This document shows, one piece after another, positions 25,781 to 38,018 of a stretch of DNA of 64,000 nt. Both the position numbers and the translations under genes were made by a program. Source of the DNA: Taenia hydatigena (lineage: Eukaryota; Platyhelminthes; Cestoda; Cyclophyllidea; Taeniidae); the NCBI GenBank assembly GCA_036345935.2, contig JADWOT020000010.1:1140633-1204632 (forward strand), given 5' to 3'. How positions within the stretch are numbered: position 1 is the first letter of the stretch; the number at the start of each line of letters is the position of its first letter. A model generated the notes under the pieces. That model was given only the letters and a program-made list of their open reading frames with translations, was not told the DNA's origin and did not search any database.

Positions 25781-26540
25781 TCCTGCCGGCTCATCTTTAA
25801 AGGAAATATATTTAAGCGCTATTATACATTGAGCTAAATTCTCTTCATGATGACTTTTCAAATTCGAGGTTTGAACTGTATGTGTCTTGAATAAAGGACA
25901 AAATCCACTGATTCGGAAAGCTTTCATTTATTCCATTTGGATTCCCTTTACCACACTTTTCATTTGTGCAACCTTGTGATTGGGTGCTGGATTACTCTAC
26001 CTTCTTTGAATGCCTTAGACAAATGCAGCCAGTAATTTCTTACATGTTTTAGACTAAGATAAGTTTTTAGAACAGTCAGGCTTAAGCCACATCCAGTAAT
26101 GTCAATTTACACTTGGTGATTTGAGTGCCTGAGATGATAGGGGACAGAAATTCGAACGTGATTAGAATATTCAAGGTACGAAGCAAGCCCAGCCCTGTGA
26201 CACTGTCCACCAATAAACTGCTGCAAAATATCGCCGATTCTCTTCAATTTTCGGATCCGTAGCCCACTTTAGGCATCCTCACATACGTTGTTGACACCAT
26301 GAGGTATAGTTGCTTGATTGGGCTTTGAACCATGCAGGTACAACGATCTCTCCTGTTTGCGGCTTCTGCTGCTAGCAGATTAAGTAGAATATCTACCACA
26401 ACATAGCGGTGATATGTGAGTTGTGATAGAGGAGAGGATGAATTTCTCGCAAAACAAAGTTATATTCAGATTACTGCATATTACTTTCTGCGGATAATGT
26501 AGGAGAGCGCGAGCATGATCAAACATTCGTTGCCTTTGCA

Positions 26541-26985
26541 GGGATATGGGCTACTTGCTCGATTGACCTTTCTAACACAACACGCAAAGTACAGCAAAGA
26601 AGGAAATATGGGAGAGTGTGTGATACTTAATGTTTATATGCATCATATTACACGATGAAAAGGGAAGAGAGTACAGTCGGTGCCTCTAGTCACCTATGCG
26701 CTAACGATTCTCCAAAAAAGAGTATTGTGTTGGTGCGAGTATGGGAAAATTGTAGTCGGATAAGTTGAGCAGTAGAGGAGTGGAACCTGACAGCGCGAAA
26801 TATAATTAAACTATCAAATTTGGCATATTTAGAAAATTCTGCTTAAGGAAACGGGGACAATAAGAGTGGGCTTCTAATCGTCACATAAACGCCTTCGTTG
26901 AAGACTATATTTGAAGTACCAACTCTGCTATAAAGAAATAAATTACGAGAGTCAAATGGCAGATGCGATGTTACGCGTAACTTGT
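26541..26985 (+). repeat. Dispersed repeat family C, copy 1 (inverted relative to copy 2)
   Basis: It aligns with the reverse complement of about 37480-37865. Shared blocks in this orientation include CAGCAAAGAAGGAA, TATGCATCATATTACACGATGAA, TTGTGTTGGTGCGAG, TTTAGAAAATTCTGCTT and AATTACGAG followed by GGCAGATGC. Identity is patchy but collinear over nearly 400 bases, so common origin is clear. No terminal repeat or coding region was seen. Confidence 0.75.
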
Positions 26986-29186
26986 AGTCCAGATGGTTAC
27001 AAATAGGGCTACCTGCTTATTTTCACTCCCTGTTTATTTTTGCATTCATCGATGCCCAAGTTTATTACGTTATGCAAATTGGAGCTAATTCTATGTAAAA
27101 GCGGTTTCTCATTCATGTGCAAATCAAAAAACATGGTTTTAAAAATGTTGCAGTAAGAAGCGTTGACTCCACGGCGAGTGGTGGTGTGAATGAGGAATCG
27201 ACGTCACTGTGTTTTGTATCAACAACCCGAAAAGGTCAGCTGATAAGATTGATAAGAAGAGGATGAGTCAGTAGTACTTAGCACACCGTCAAGGTAAGGA
27301 TTACCGATTCAGTATAATTTTTGAGAAGGTCGATCTGTTGATGAAGCATTTCATGCCTTTCAACGTAGTGAAAACAATTTTCCATTCTTTGGCCTTATTC
27401 CCTGCATTTCAATGCTGGCCTCTGTGAAGTACCAAGACGTGCATTCCGTAGACCTCGATATCAATCTCTTGAGTTATCTCATCAAATCAGCTTTTCATCA
27501 ATGTGCAGATTGATGTGCATATCTAGGAAAATGACTTGGGATTTTTCTATGGCTCATATGGCTTTTATTAGACGCTTTATTTATTGCTCAAAGTGACTTG
27601 TTATTCAGCCATTGAGTATATTAGGGCGTCGACCTTAGACTTGTAAGGGCTTAAACTTATGCCTTCCCACTTTGATCCCGACCGACAAGAACAATCCTGA
27701 AATTGGGTAGAAATTTCAAACCAATCAAAGGGTTCGCCCGAATCATGCCTTAGTTCCACACATTAATCTTTTTGCACACAGGTGTCATAACTGGCGACCT
27801 CGTTTTGGCTTTATAAGACCTTTATGAAAATGCGGCTCGTGTCTGTTGATTTCAGTACCCCGTGCTTTCACGTGGACAAAAGAGGGCTAACTTATCAAAG
27901 AATAGGTGTTTTTGATTGAGTACGAACTGCTCAGCCTGTGTATCCTCGTTGCCTCGGATAGTTTTCGCTAGTTCCACCCCAAAATTGCACGACTTTCCCA
28001 CATCGATAGTAAGTTGCCATTGAAATACGCCTTTAGCGCTTCCGATCTAAAGAACCGTTTACATACTCCATTTTTGCCTGTTATCTCTGTGGGTCAACCT
28101 GCATTCATTCACAAATGAGGAGAATTGAGGCCATTTGTCCTTTTTGCGCAGGATTTACTTTAGGCTTGTTATTACTCCTGTACTCAGTCGCCTTCGTCCC
28201 AGCACCTCCAAAGGATTATGCTCGACTTAACAATACCGTATTTATGTTATCAGCTACATTTATCGGTTTATCTACTACCTATTCCCATTTTTCAGAAGTA
28301 TTTTGGTCTGATGAATTATGCGGTTTCATCTTAAAAGTAGCTTCTTGTCTTATCCACATGCGCTTCGTCCTGGATAGTTTTCTTCTATCAAGGGCGTATT
28401 CAGAGGCTACTCAAAATTGCGATTTGGTAGATTTCTCCGTCCCTGTCTGAAACATTTTGCCCCGAAACCTTCCCTCGAATGCTTCTTTGACCCAGATTAC
28501 ATGTCAGCAGAAAGGAACTCATAAGCAAATCTGTAAACTGATCGGATTCTTCGAATAATTTTTTCGCAATTTTTCGTATAACTACGTGTTGACTGTAAAG
28601 GAGCTGCACTGATTGCACATCTGAAGCATGCGTCGCTGCGATTTTTCACCCTGCTAACATCGACTTTAGGTTATGAAGTATCAATCTGTATTACAAACTA
28701 TAAATAAATCCACGAATTATCCTACTTTTACAATTATAGCGTAATTTACATGCAAAATTTTTGCTATTTTGCACGTCTCACGGGCCTGCGATGTCTGCGT
28801 TTCGTTTCTAGCAAGGCCACTTGCTAGACATTATCTAGTTAAATAAGTCACCCTTCTCATTGGTCTGGGCATTTCCCAATAATGCTATGAATATTTTCTT
28901 GTCAAACACTAGAGTTTTCGTACCGGCTATTTTTTTCTCTTCCATTCTTTATTGAAAAAACACTTGGTGCAGACTAAGGCTAATAAGTGCATGGCAAAGG
29001 CCCTCCAAAACCATCCCTCTTTAGCTGTCATAGTACCAACTCTCCATACCTCTTGAGGATCAAGGCCTTCAAACGTTTCAACTGTCTCAGAAGGCATCGC
29101 GTCAGAAAATTTGTTAGTCTGTGACCATTGTAGAGATCTAAAATGAGGTATATTTCAACCAGTGAATTGTTCCACTCATTAAGGAG
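26986..29186. other. No gene recognised
   Basis: A plus-strand ORF at 28115-28450 (111 codons) has hydrophobic segments near its start, but no family resemblance, no clear splice context and AT-rich codons. I do not call it a gene. The rest is featureless AT-rich sequence. Confidence 0.3.
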
Positions 29187-29340
29187 GTAACATTAAACGC
29201 AACTGCTGCCGACGTCTGTTTCGTGATGAACATCAATCGGGCCGCCTGCCCGGCGTGGCGCTGGCTATCTTGGTCGCCACTCTTGGCATCTCTGTGGCTG
29301 AGGTCAGTTTGGGGACTACGCCGACCACGTCCAACGCTGC
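29187..29340 (+). CDS. Isolated exon candidate resembling an SLC35/TPT-type transporter
   Basis: This is a GC-rich island in AT-rich surroundings, open in one frame for about 50 codons, preceded by AG and followed by a consensus donor GTAAGT. It reads CCRRLFRDEHQSGRLPGVAL, then AILVATLGISVAEVSLG. The pattern of a basic residue, then (K/R/D)E-QS, then a hydrophobic Gly-rich helix ending in a Glu-Val/Leu-Ser motif resembles the corresponding segment of SLC35E-type nucleotide-sugar or triose-phosphate transporters. No neighbouring exon was found, the acceptor is weak and the adjacent frame is also partly open. Treat it as a hint only. Confidence 0.3.
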
Positions 29341-32300
29341 GTAAGTGACCAATAGTCGTTGAAACAATCAAGCTGTTAGAGTAACCAATTTTTGGCATGT
29401 TGACTTATGGTTCGTTACTGAAATGAGTTTACTCGAATGCTAGAGCGCGTCGAGCTGCAATTTTTGCGTGAAATATGAATATCTGGGTCCACCTGCGTAT
29501 TAAACTTGATATAATTACCACTGCAATCCATTATTTGTGTTTCCAGCATCTAAGGAGGAACAGTCTGACCGAGTTTAAACGCCAAGTGTAGGCGAATTGG
29601 CTGGTTTTAAAATAGTTTTACGACCTAAGCGACCAATTTTAACGTCGGTGACGTCTTTCCTAGGTGATTATTAATTCTAGATATATCCAAAAATGTTGTC
29701 AAAACGTGCGATATTTGACAGTCAGAATGCCTAACCATGCGGTTTTCCACTTATATCAAATCTCAAAGGCAAGTATTTGGCCTTCAACTACTGGCCGTGA
29801 CCTGTTAGAGGGATTAATGAATGCCTGTCACAACAGGTTTTATGGCCATCGTGCTTTGGACATGTACTCATTGAAGCCTGTGCCTTCTGATTTAAAGTAG
29901 GGCTTGGCCATATCGTATAACAAAATAATCAAGTTTGTTTGGATTAATGCCTTAATTTGCATTAGAAATTATTATAGTTATCTCCATTATCCTTCCATGT
30001 GAATTGCAGCAATTAGCACCAAGCGCACCTTAGCCGACTCTATGGCAATCAGCAGGAGTCATTCAACAATTTCTTTGCTCAATTATGCATCGAATTGCTT
30101 AAACCGTTTCTTAACGTCCGATAGGCTTTTGCCTAAAAAAAGAAACATGAGGAATGGAAAGCCGAGGATATGCACTCTACACTTGGCAGCGCATTTAAGT
30201 GAAAGCTCATTAGCATAGGTGACTCCGCTCGCTCTCTTCCACGTCATTTGCGTGCGCTATGATTCACAAAGTTTGGCTAAGTTATGGAAGCGGAAAGGCA
30301 AGCGATGACCGCCCCTACAAAACCGCATACAGGGTATGCTGTCTAAAGCCCGCATCGGACAGCACTGAGAGGCAGCATGCAACACGTGCCCTCAATCGAG
30401 TCACACATGTCACATCTTACTATTCCGTTATTCACCAACGTCCCCCTCATTCCACATTATCCGTCTCACCTCTGCTCCTCTTTCCATTCCCTTCCTCTGC
30501 TGCTCCCTTCTTCACCTCCTCTTCACTTTTATCCCCCCAAACGCGCCGTCCCAGAGTCGTCAGAGGGCCAAAACAGATAGACAGCATAAATAAAGGCTAT
30601 TCTATGCTTCTATTTCCTCCATTTATGTGATATCCCCTCTTTCCTCTTTCTTGCTCTAGTTGCGCCTTATTTCAATGTTGTCACACATACTCTCTGATAA
30701 AAATCACATGAAAAAGCAATTTTGACTGCCCTTTTTGGGTGCTCAATACCAAAACATTAAATTTTTTATTGAGATCAGTTCAATAAGTTTATATTCTATC
30801 TAAATGTCCAGCTGATTGTACGATTGAGTCAGTTTGGGATTAGATGTTAAGACGGAGAAAACTAAGGCGCGCTTCATCACAGCACTGCGTGGTCCTCCCA
30901 CAGTATCTACTCCCATTTCTTGCCTCCTTGAGCCTAACCGTGAATTGGCGTAATATACCGCCACTAAGGCGGCTGTTTGAGCCATTAAAGTCTTTATAAA
31001 AATGTCAACGAGAGCATCCATCGGGCAATATTTGCCAATGTATCGTTGGTCTTCATGACCTGAAGCTTTGCTGTGATGGACGGAGGTCGGACTCCGGCTT
31101 TGAATTGAACAGCCGCCCATTTTTTTTCACTTTGCCAGGTAGGCAGACTCTAGAGGCCCGTTCGGTGAGGATTTGCATAAGTCTCGCATATTACTCGTCG
31201 TTTCGCCTAATTTTTGATTGCAAGGGAAGAACTCTATAGCTGGCGACTCCTCTTACTGGTCAATAACGGGTTGAGCCAGTATCTTGCAGCACCGGTAAAG
31301 ATCGGGGGCAGGTGAGACACAGGCATCAATCGCTGCAGAGAAAAGCTCTTGCGAAAGAGCATGCAGGGTCAGCGGAATTCTCTGTCGCTGAGAGTACAAG
31401 TGGATGTTGAACCTCACGATTTCATTCGATCCGCCAACGCTGCCACCAGTGTAGAGGGTTCCTCCTCTTCCTTCTGATCGACATATTTCTTATGAGAGGG
31501 AGAGAGAGTACAGCGAGGCCTAGTACGAGAGTATAGGGCGAAGATGAGTCACGTTCCTGGAAATCACCTCACCACTCCGCTACCAAATTCAAATTGTTTT
31601 CCGCCTCTGGCCTATAAACACATTTAAAGAATATAAGTATTGCAACAGTCATCCTGTGGAGTGCTTTGATGACAAATCAGACCTGCTGCTAAAAGCTAAA
31701 ATACCACCCGTTAGAAAGAATTAAAACATTTAAGCAATTTTACGCAAATCAACATGCCCGAGGTGTCTAGCCCAATGATAGACCTTAAATGTATATTAGA
31801 ACATGCCTTAACTTTGTCGGAGAACACAACCTGAGAATAGGAAGTAACCGATGCGATTCTCTTACACTAATGATAATCTTATCAGCGAATTATACATATC
31901 GCGGGCTTCAAGAAGCCACAGTGCCGACAATTTCTCTTCTGTATGCATTTTCACTGTTCCCATATTTAGGCAAGGAAAGTGGGGTACTGCACAATATAAC
32001 GAGATTGTACAGTATGGCGTTAAAAAATCTAAAAAAACTGTGAACCAAAAAAGTTCAAATTTCAATTAAAATCGGTAATTTATCATTTATGACCTCATTT
32101 ATTCATCCCGCTTGCCATCCATGCACGAGTTTTGCCCTGGTTACTGAGCCATGTCGATCGACCGCCTGCTTATCTGGGCAGCCGTTGCGCAACGGCATGA
32201 ATAGGTCAGCAAAGGAACGCAGTCTGAGAGCAGCCCATTAAAATCTTAGCCACTCATCTACCAATTCTTTCAGTTGTAACTCATTTATGAATGCATGTTG

Positions 32301-32989
32301 TCGACATTTTCCTTGCCTTGCTGCCATGAACTTCGACTTGAACTAGAGAAGTAAGTGGTAGAACAACGTGGTCTTTTGGATGCTGGCAAAATTGCCTAAT
32401 TAAAAGAAAACCTACAAAATTTACTGTAACACTACATTTTTGCGACAAACAGGGACACAAGAAATGAGTATGTGGGGCTTAGATTCTGCTCGAGTGTGCT
32501 GTTACACTAAATGATTGCTAATGTGTTATGAATTGAAGATGATGCACACAGCTAAAAATATCTTCTGCCATCTGCTACTGGGAAGGAGCTTTGCTAATCA
32601 CTCGTAATTGCAGCGGCAAAATCAATTTCAACGAGATTTCCGCCTTCGCTACCACCACTCAGTAAGCTTTGAAGGCATTAAATTGCAGAAAAAGAAGTCG
32701 TTGAGCTGCTGGTGAAGATGAGGAGCGGACTGACTGCATCGCCATACGAGAAATCATTCGAAGATGCGAAACAAGCTCCTTCATGGATTCCTTGGTAGTT
32801 TTGTTAGCTCATTCAAATTATGAACTTTAAATGCGCATTACAAGCGTAAAACTCCTAGTGCTTATTCAAAGCACATTGAATTTTTGAAGCGATTGCCGCG
32901 CGAAATGAATTCACAGTGAATGGAGGGTGATCAGGCAAGAAAAATTATTATACAAGGCGAAAATGCAAAAAAAAGAATACTGAGCTTGA
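29341..32989. other. No gene recognised; contains a pyrimidine-rich tract
   Basis: ORFs here are short and unremarkable. The plus strand is strongly pyrimidine-rich at about 30437-30540, which probably explains the long ORFs overlapping it (30259-30630). No splice-flanked exon was recognised. Confidence 0.3.
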
Positions 32990-33595
32990 AATCAGAATTT
33001 GAAGCGCAAGACATAGAGTAAAAGGAGAAGGAAATCGAATTTGCAAATAAGAAACGCATGAAACGGAACAGAGCCAAAGAAGAAGAAAATTCGAAATAAA
33101 GTTGGAATTACGAAAAGTAGCACATGGAAAGGAATTATGGATTCGATCCGTAAAACTAGAAGAAAGAGGAATTGAAATCAAATGATCGAATTGCATGTAA
33201 TAGAGCTTAAGGGGTAGAATTGATTCCACAACATTGAAAAGCATGAGGTGAAGCCGAAGGAGGGGAAATTGCCTTCACAACGTCGAAACGCATTGGATAG
33301 AGCTGAAGGAAAGAGGAGGATCGTACAAGATCGAATTGAATAAAATGGAGTCAAATGAGGAAATACTTATTTCCAACGTCAAGGAAAGAAAAGCGATTCC
33401 AAACCGTCAATGCGTGGAATGAAGCCAAAGGGGGAAAAATAGCACTTATAGCATCAAAATGCATAAAATGGAGACGAAGAAGGTAAAACGGATTCAACAG
33501 CGTTAAAGAGAATTAAATTGGACCGAAGGAGGTAAAATTGATTGTTCAACGTTAAAACACATGAAATGGAGACAAAGATTTGAACGAGGAAGCAG
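32990..33595. repeat. Degenerate minisatellite, period near 50 bases, about 11-12 units
   Basis: Successive units repeat the order GATTC-ACAACGTT/GTC-AAACGCATGAAATGGAG-C-GAAGGAGGTAAAATT with many differences. Clear units start near 33218, 33270, 33322, 33435, 33489 and 33539; those left of 33180 are more worn. The plus strand is very purine-rich, which keeps the minus strand open in places (32948-33244, 33454-33645). Those ORFs are products of base composition and not genes. Confidence 0.75.
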
Positions 33596-36500
33596 CATTT
33601 TTGAAAGCCTCCTTGGTTAAACATGCTTGCTGATCCATTACACAATCTAGGAGATGCTTTTAAGTTATCTCAAAATGAGTGGGTGTGAGATCACCAATCG
33701 TCTTCCCTGTTGAGGAGCGATAGTTAATCGTCCTTGGGAGTGTCATTTAAATGCTGCTCTTTATTGGCTACATTTACCCGCGAATGTGCAATCGCATGTC
33801 ATTTGTGCAAAATGCATTTATATTTCCAAAAGCCTAATGCTGAAGAAGCGAATCAGAAGGCATTAGCAAAAGTAGCTCATTCTACTCGCATTCGGTCGTA
33901 TTTAGCGTTTGAATCTGACTAAGGTATGATCCAGGATTATTCTCGTCATAGTCGATCAGAAGAACTTGAAATTCGACTAATTTTGCTAAGGTGATGAAAA
34001 TTGGCAGCTAATGCAGTAATAGAAGCAAAAGTTGCTTGTTTTAAGGCACCAGGATTTTTACCATCACATTCAGTACCTGCGAACTTAAGCAGAGCAATAG
34101 GTAAATATCCTTTAATTAACTCAATTTTTCCCTTGATTAAGACCCATCTCATAAAAGTGATTACAATCTTACGTCTCTGATCAAGCGCAATCCCTTGTAA
34201 TGAATTCATTTTTAAGCTAGCCAAAACTCCAGACATAAGAAAATTGTCAAGGGCTATGTAACTTTGCCTCCAAGTTGATCCACAATCTCATGAAATTTGA
34301 TAACTAGCACAGTTGGCTCGTGGGTGCCTCCCTTCACCACAGATTACGTTGTGATGGCTGACGTCGAAGTATCGCCAAGGGGAGTGCATGGATTGACCCT
34401 CAAATGAAAGGGGTGTTGTGTAGTCAGGTGCTGTTTGTTTGATCTCAAATATGAACATGAGCCCTGTTTAGGAGTGCTCTAACACTTTGCTTAGCCTTTA
34501 AGATGACCTAACCCTGTGTCCCAAAACTAGTACCACGTCTTCTGACCCCTAAAATTGCCTTTAGCACTGCCTAAGTGTTCCATTCCATGCCGTTTGTCCC
34601 TGCACAGGGGCCAAATATGACGTAATTTCTACCATGTCAAGCGCTCTACTATTCCGGCACTTGACTTGTATAATAATCCAAAGTACTATCCTGGTTTCCT
34701 CTATTGCAGCGTTTAAGCCCTCGAACAAACTTGAACCGTGTCCCGAAGTCTAGCGTTAGTTGACTGCTAAATGACCTTAATCAATTCCTGAGGCTTACCG
34801 CTGCGAGGTTATACGTCCAATACTGACCTTGACATCTATTCACAGAGAAGACATTGTCATTTTACTCCTTAATTTCTTTAAAACTGCATCAAATACTTCA
34901 TTTACTGGAGTTATTTACTGTTCAAAACAGCCTGGAACCGTGCCAATGAGCCTTTTGTTAAATTATTTGACCTATGAGATGACGCTGAACCGACCTTATG
35001 CGCATAATCACTTTGTTTAACGTCTAAAATGAACTAGAACTACAAAATACGGTTAACCATGGCCCAAAATTCACTGGTACTCCATTTTGTAGACAGTCTG
35101 TTGGCCGTCTTTTACCCATAGCAGTACTTAAAATTCCTTCCACTCTATTTGATAGTATGCCTTTAGGAAAATTTTGCATGACAATTTCATAAATCTGGTG
35201 AGATTTACTGCACGCGCTCCACTGTTGTAACCAAAAAACACACCCAAGCAGCCATTTAAGGAGATTATATATGGAGACGGACAGTGGAAAATCGGCCAAT
35301 GCTAACAAATTCGTTCTCATTTAGCAGCTACCGTTATAAAAATAGAAGATTATTTTTAGCGAAATTTCGTTATACTAAGTGGATTTAGTTGGTTTGCAGC
35401 CAACTGTCCCACATTTGAAATGCACCTACGATAACTTACTTATGAGCAGTGAGAAGTGAAAACATCGGTATTTTAATAAAAAGAAGGGATTCAGAAGCTG
35501 CGGACATGGATTCGAGGCCAGCCCACCCGGTGCAGGAACTATGATCACCCAAATGATTGCATTAGGACATTGCATTGGCAATTTTTCCTTTGCAAGTGAT
35601 GCTTGAGGTTTCGGCAAAGGCTGCTGAGTAAGTCTCGATGTTGTGTCACTTTATGTGGATGTTTGGCTAATATGCGTGATGAATTTTTGTTTCGTTCTAC
35701 TCCTGATTCTACTCAAAATGATTCAACCCATAGCTTGCTCAATAAGCGACGACTTTGTGGGTCCTTATTTACTTTTCGTTGGTGTCACTTTCGGGAGATC
35801 ATCGTGTAAATGCATCTCCAGTGCCATGTTTTGACAAACAAACTAAACTAAGAATTCCAGAAGACATTCGTCATCTTTTGCTATGATTGCAATGGTTGCC
35901 GGTTCCATACCAATGTGCATCGTAGGAGAAGCTGCAGCCTGTTTGTTTTTGCGTGGACTTACACTTAGCCTCCGCTGAAATATAGCTAAGGTTGAACTGC
36001 TCTTACGATTAGCCAGAGCGTTAACGCCTTCTTAATACAAGTCGAAACCCCAAACATAACTGGCGCATTAGTGTTAGAAAAGTCGCGCGTAATCCGCAAC
36101 CTAGTTTAATTACTGTCAAATAATTAAAAATTTATTGTACCTTCCAAACCCCAAAAGAAAAGGATGTTTTTTAAGCCTGGGTGGATTATAACCCCAAGTT
36201 GCATCAGCGTCAAGAGAAAAACTTTGCCGTTCTCCACGAATTTGACGATGCTTCTTAAATAACCAAACATATAAAGGCTTACAGTAGTTATCCAACTTAC
36301 AAAATAAGAAAATGCGTTTGAAGCATCAGTTCAGCGACTACATTACATTTTGACTGCCGAAGGGGTAGTTTTTGCAAGCAGCAGAAGAGTGAATATACTG
36401 GTGTTTAAGGAGAGAGGACGAAATTGTGGCTGTCAATGCTAATTGAATACTGGCAGGGACTCAGTGACAGCACCTATGTTATCCTTATGACGGGTGATAA

Positions 36501-37479
36501 GTGTTGTTAAGGGTGTATAAAATTATACACATGGGTGAATCGCGTATTAAGCTCCAATTCAGGTGGTTACATGGGAGTTTTAGAACAGGAATATAGAAAG
36601 TGTCACCGAACCACCAGAATGCATCATCAAGTGGAACGGAGAAGGTGTAAGCAAAGATAGAGACAATTCTCATAGCCACTTATGAAATTCCAGATGGCAA
36701 AGAGCAAGCGCTTGTCCTTCATTTAACGTCTTTATTTGCAGACGACGTGGTCTAGTGGACATCGAAAGACTTATCGAAATATGGCGGCAAGTGTCAATAA
36801 ACAAATAAGAGCATTCTTTTATAATAAATTGAATGGATAAGAATCCATTTGTTTCCAATCGTCTTCATCATAATTAAAGCAAGCTGGAATGTTATAAGCG
36901 CACACCGCTTTACACACACATATTCCACCCCTTCCCATTCGTTCTGTCCCTTCACTGCTCTTTTTCAACACTAAGAAAAGCACACGTTTCTAGGATAACT
37001 CTCACATACATGCCCTTCAGTTTTTCCTTTTCCTTGGCCATGCACGCACCGACACTGCTTGACTACAGAACCAAATGGTCTCGTCTCTCTATTTGGCACT
37101 GTTCTTGCAGGTCCTTAATTTTCCTCTTTGCAATTAAACGTGGTCTAACTCATCCATTAAAGCGTCGATCTTATTAAAAAAATCAAACCGAATCGTTAAT
37201 TCTTACCTTTGCAGTGGGCTGGAGTTTCTTTGACCCATCCTCTCTTTATTAATCTTTTTGATGCAGAACAAATTCAAAGCTATTATTTATTCACTGTAAC
37301 ATGTTAAATACTTAGTTTTTTAATAGCACATGACTAAGAACCCGCTTTTACATGGAATAGACTCCGCTTTACACAGTGTATTAAACTTGAACATCGATAA
37401 ATGCACAGCACGCAGGGATAATAAATCGAGTGACCCTGCTTGCAACATTCTCGACCACAATCTGTGCATTAAATCGACC
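33596..37479. other. No gene recognised; faint long-period repeats about 34490-35080
   Basis: Near-identical short phrases (variants of CTGGAACCGTG/TTGAACCGTGTCCC followed by an A/G-rich stretch) recur near 34500, 34730, 34930 and 35040, at roughly 200-230 base spacing. This may be a very old tandem array. The minus-strand ORFs at 33946-34236 and 35024-35320 show no recognisable domain. Confidence 0.25.
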
Positions 37480-37865
37480 TAGTGGAGTAACGCTGCATCT
37501 GCCACTTGACTCGTAATTGACTTCCCTGTAACAATTAGGTACCTGCCTTCGTTATTCTCTTTTCCTCAAGCAGAATTTTCTAAATAAGCACAATTTAATG
37601 ATTTGCTTACTTTTCGAGCCGTAATTTTCTATTCTTCTACTGTTCAACTCATCCAACTATAATTTTTCCACACTCGCACCAACACAAAATCCTTTTTCGG
37701 GGGATTTTAGGCGCATAGGTTACTAAAGGTAACGACTCTACTTCCAACCCACTTCATCGTGTAATATGATGCATAAAAACACTGAGTGCCACATCCCCTT
37801 CCTATGGTTCCTTCTTTGCTGTGCTTTGCATCTTTTGTTAGAGAGGTTACTTGAGCAGATATCGC
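37480..37865 (-). repeat. Dispersed repeat family C, copy 2 (inverted)
   Basis: This is the reverse complement of the copy at 26541-26985; see the shared blocks there. The two arms are about 10.5 kb apart and enclose the minisatellite. Confidence 0.75.
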
Positions 37866-37967
37866 ACACCACCGCAAACGCGATGAAGAATCAGCGATAT
37901 TTTAAAGAAATCTATTAGTAGGCAGTGCCGCGAGGCTGGAGCAGCTTTGTGCCTTAAGTATTCTAAG

Positions 37968-38018
37968 CGCATACAAATTTCGCTTTCATATCACCTCAGA
38001 CACTCACATCACTAACTT
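37968..38018 (+). repeat. Short segment shared with 52215-52264
   Basis: TACAAATTTCGCTTTCATATC followed by an ACC-CAGACACTCACATC block corresponds to TACAATTTTACTTTCACGTC followed by ACTTTAGGCACTCACATC at 52 kb. Some weaker collinear similarity to the left suggests that a worn piece of the family C neighbourhood is present at about 52050-52265. Confidence 0.45.

Noticed and set aside
30259..30630. 123-codon plus-strand ORF
   Set aside because: Much of it lies in a pyrimidine-rich tract that lacks stops by composition; the translation is Ser/Pro/Leu low-complexity.
32948..33645. Minus-strand ORFs at 32948-33244 and 33454-33645
   Set aside because: They are antisense of the purine-rich minisatellite; the Phe/Leu/Ser-rich translation is a composition effect.
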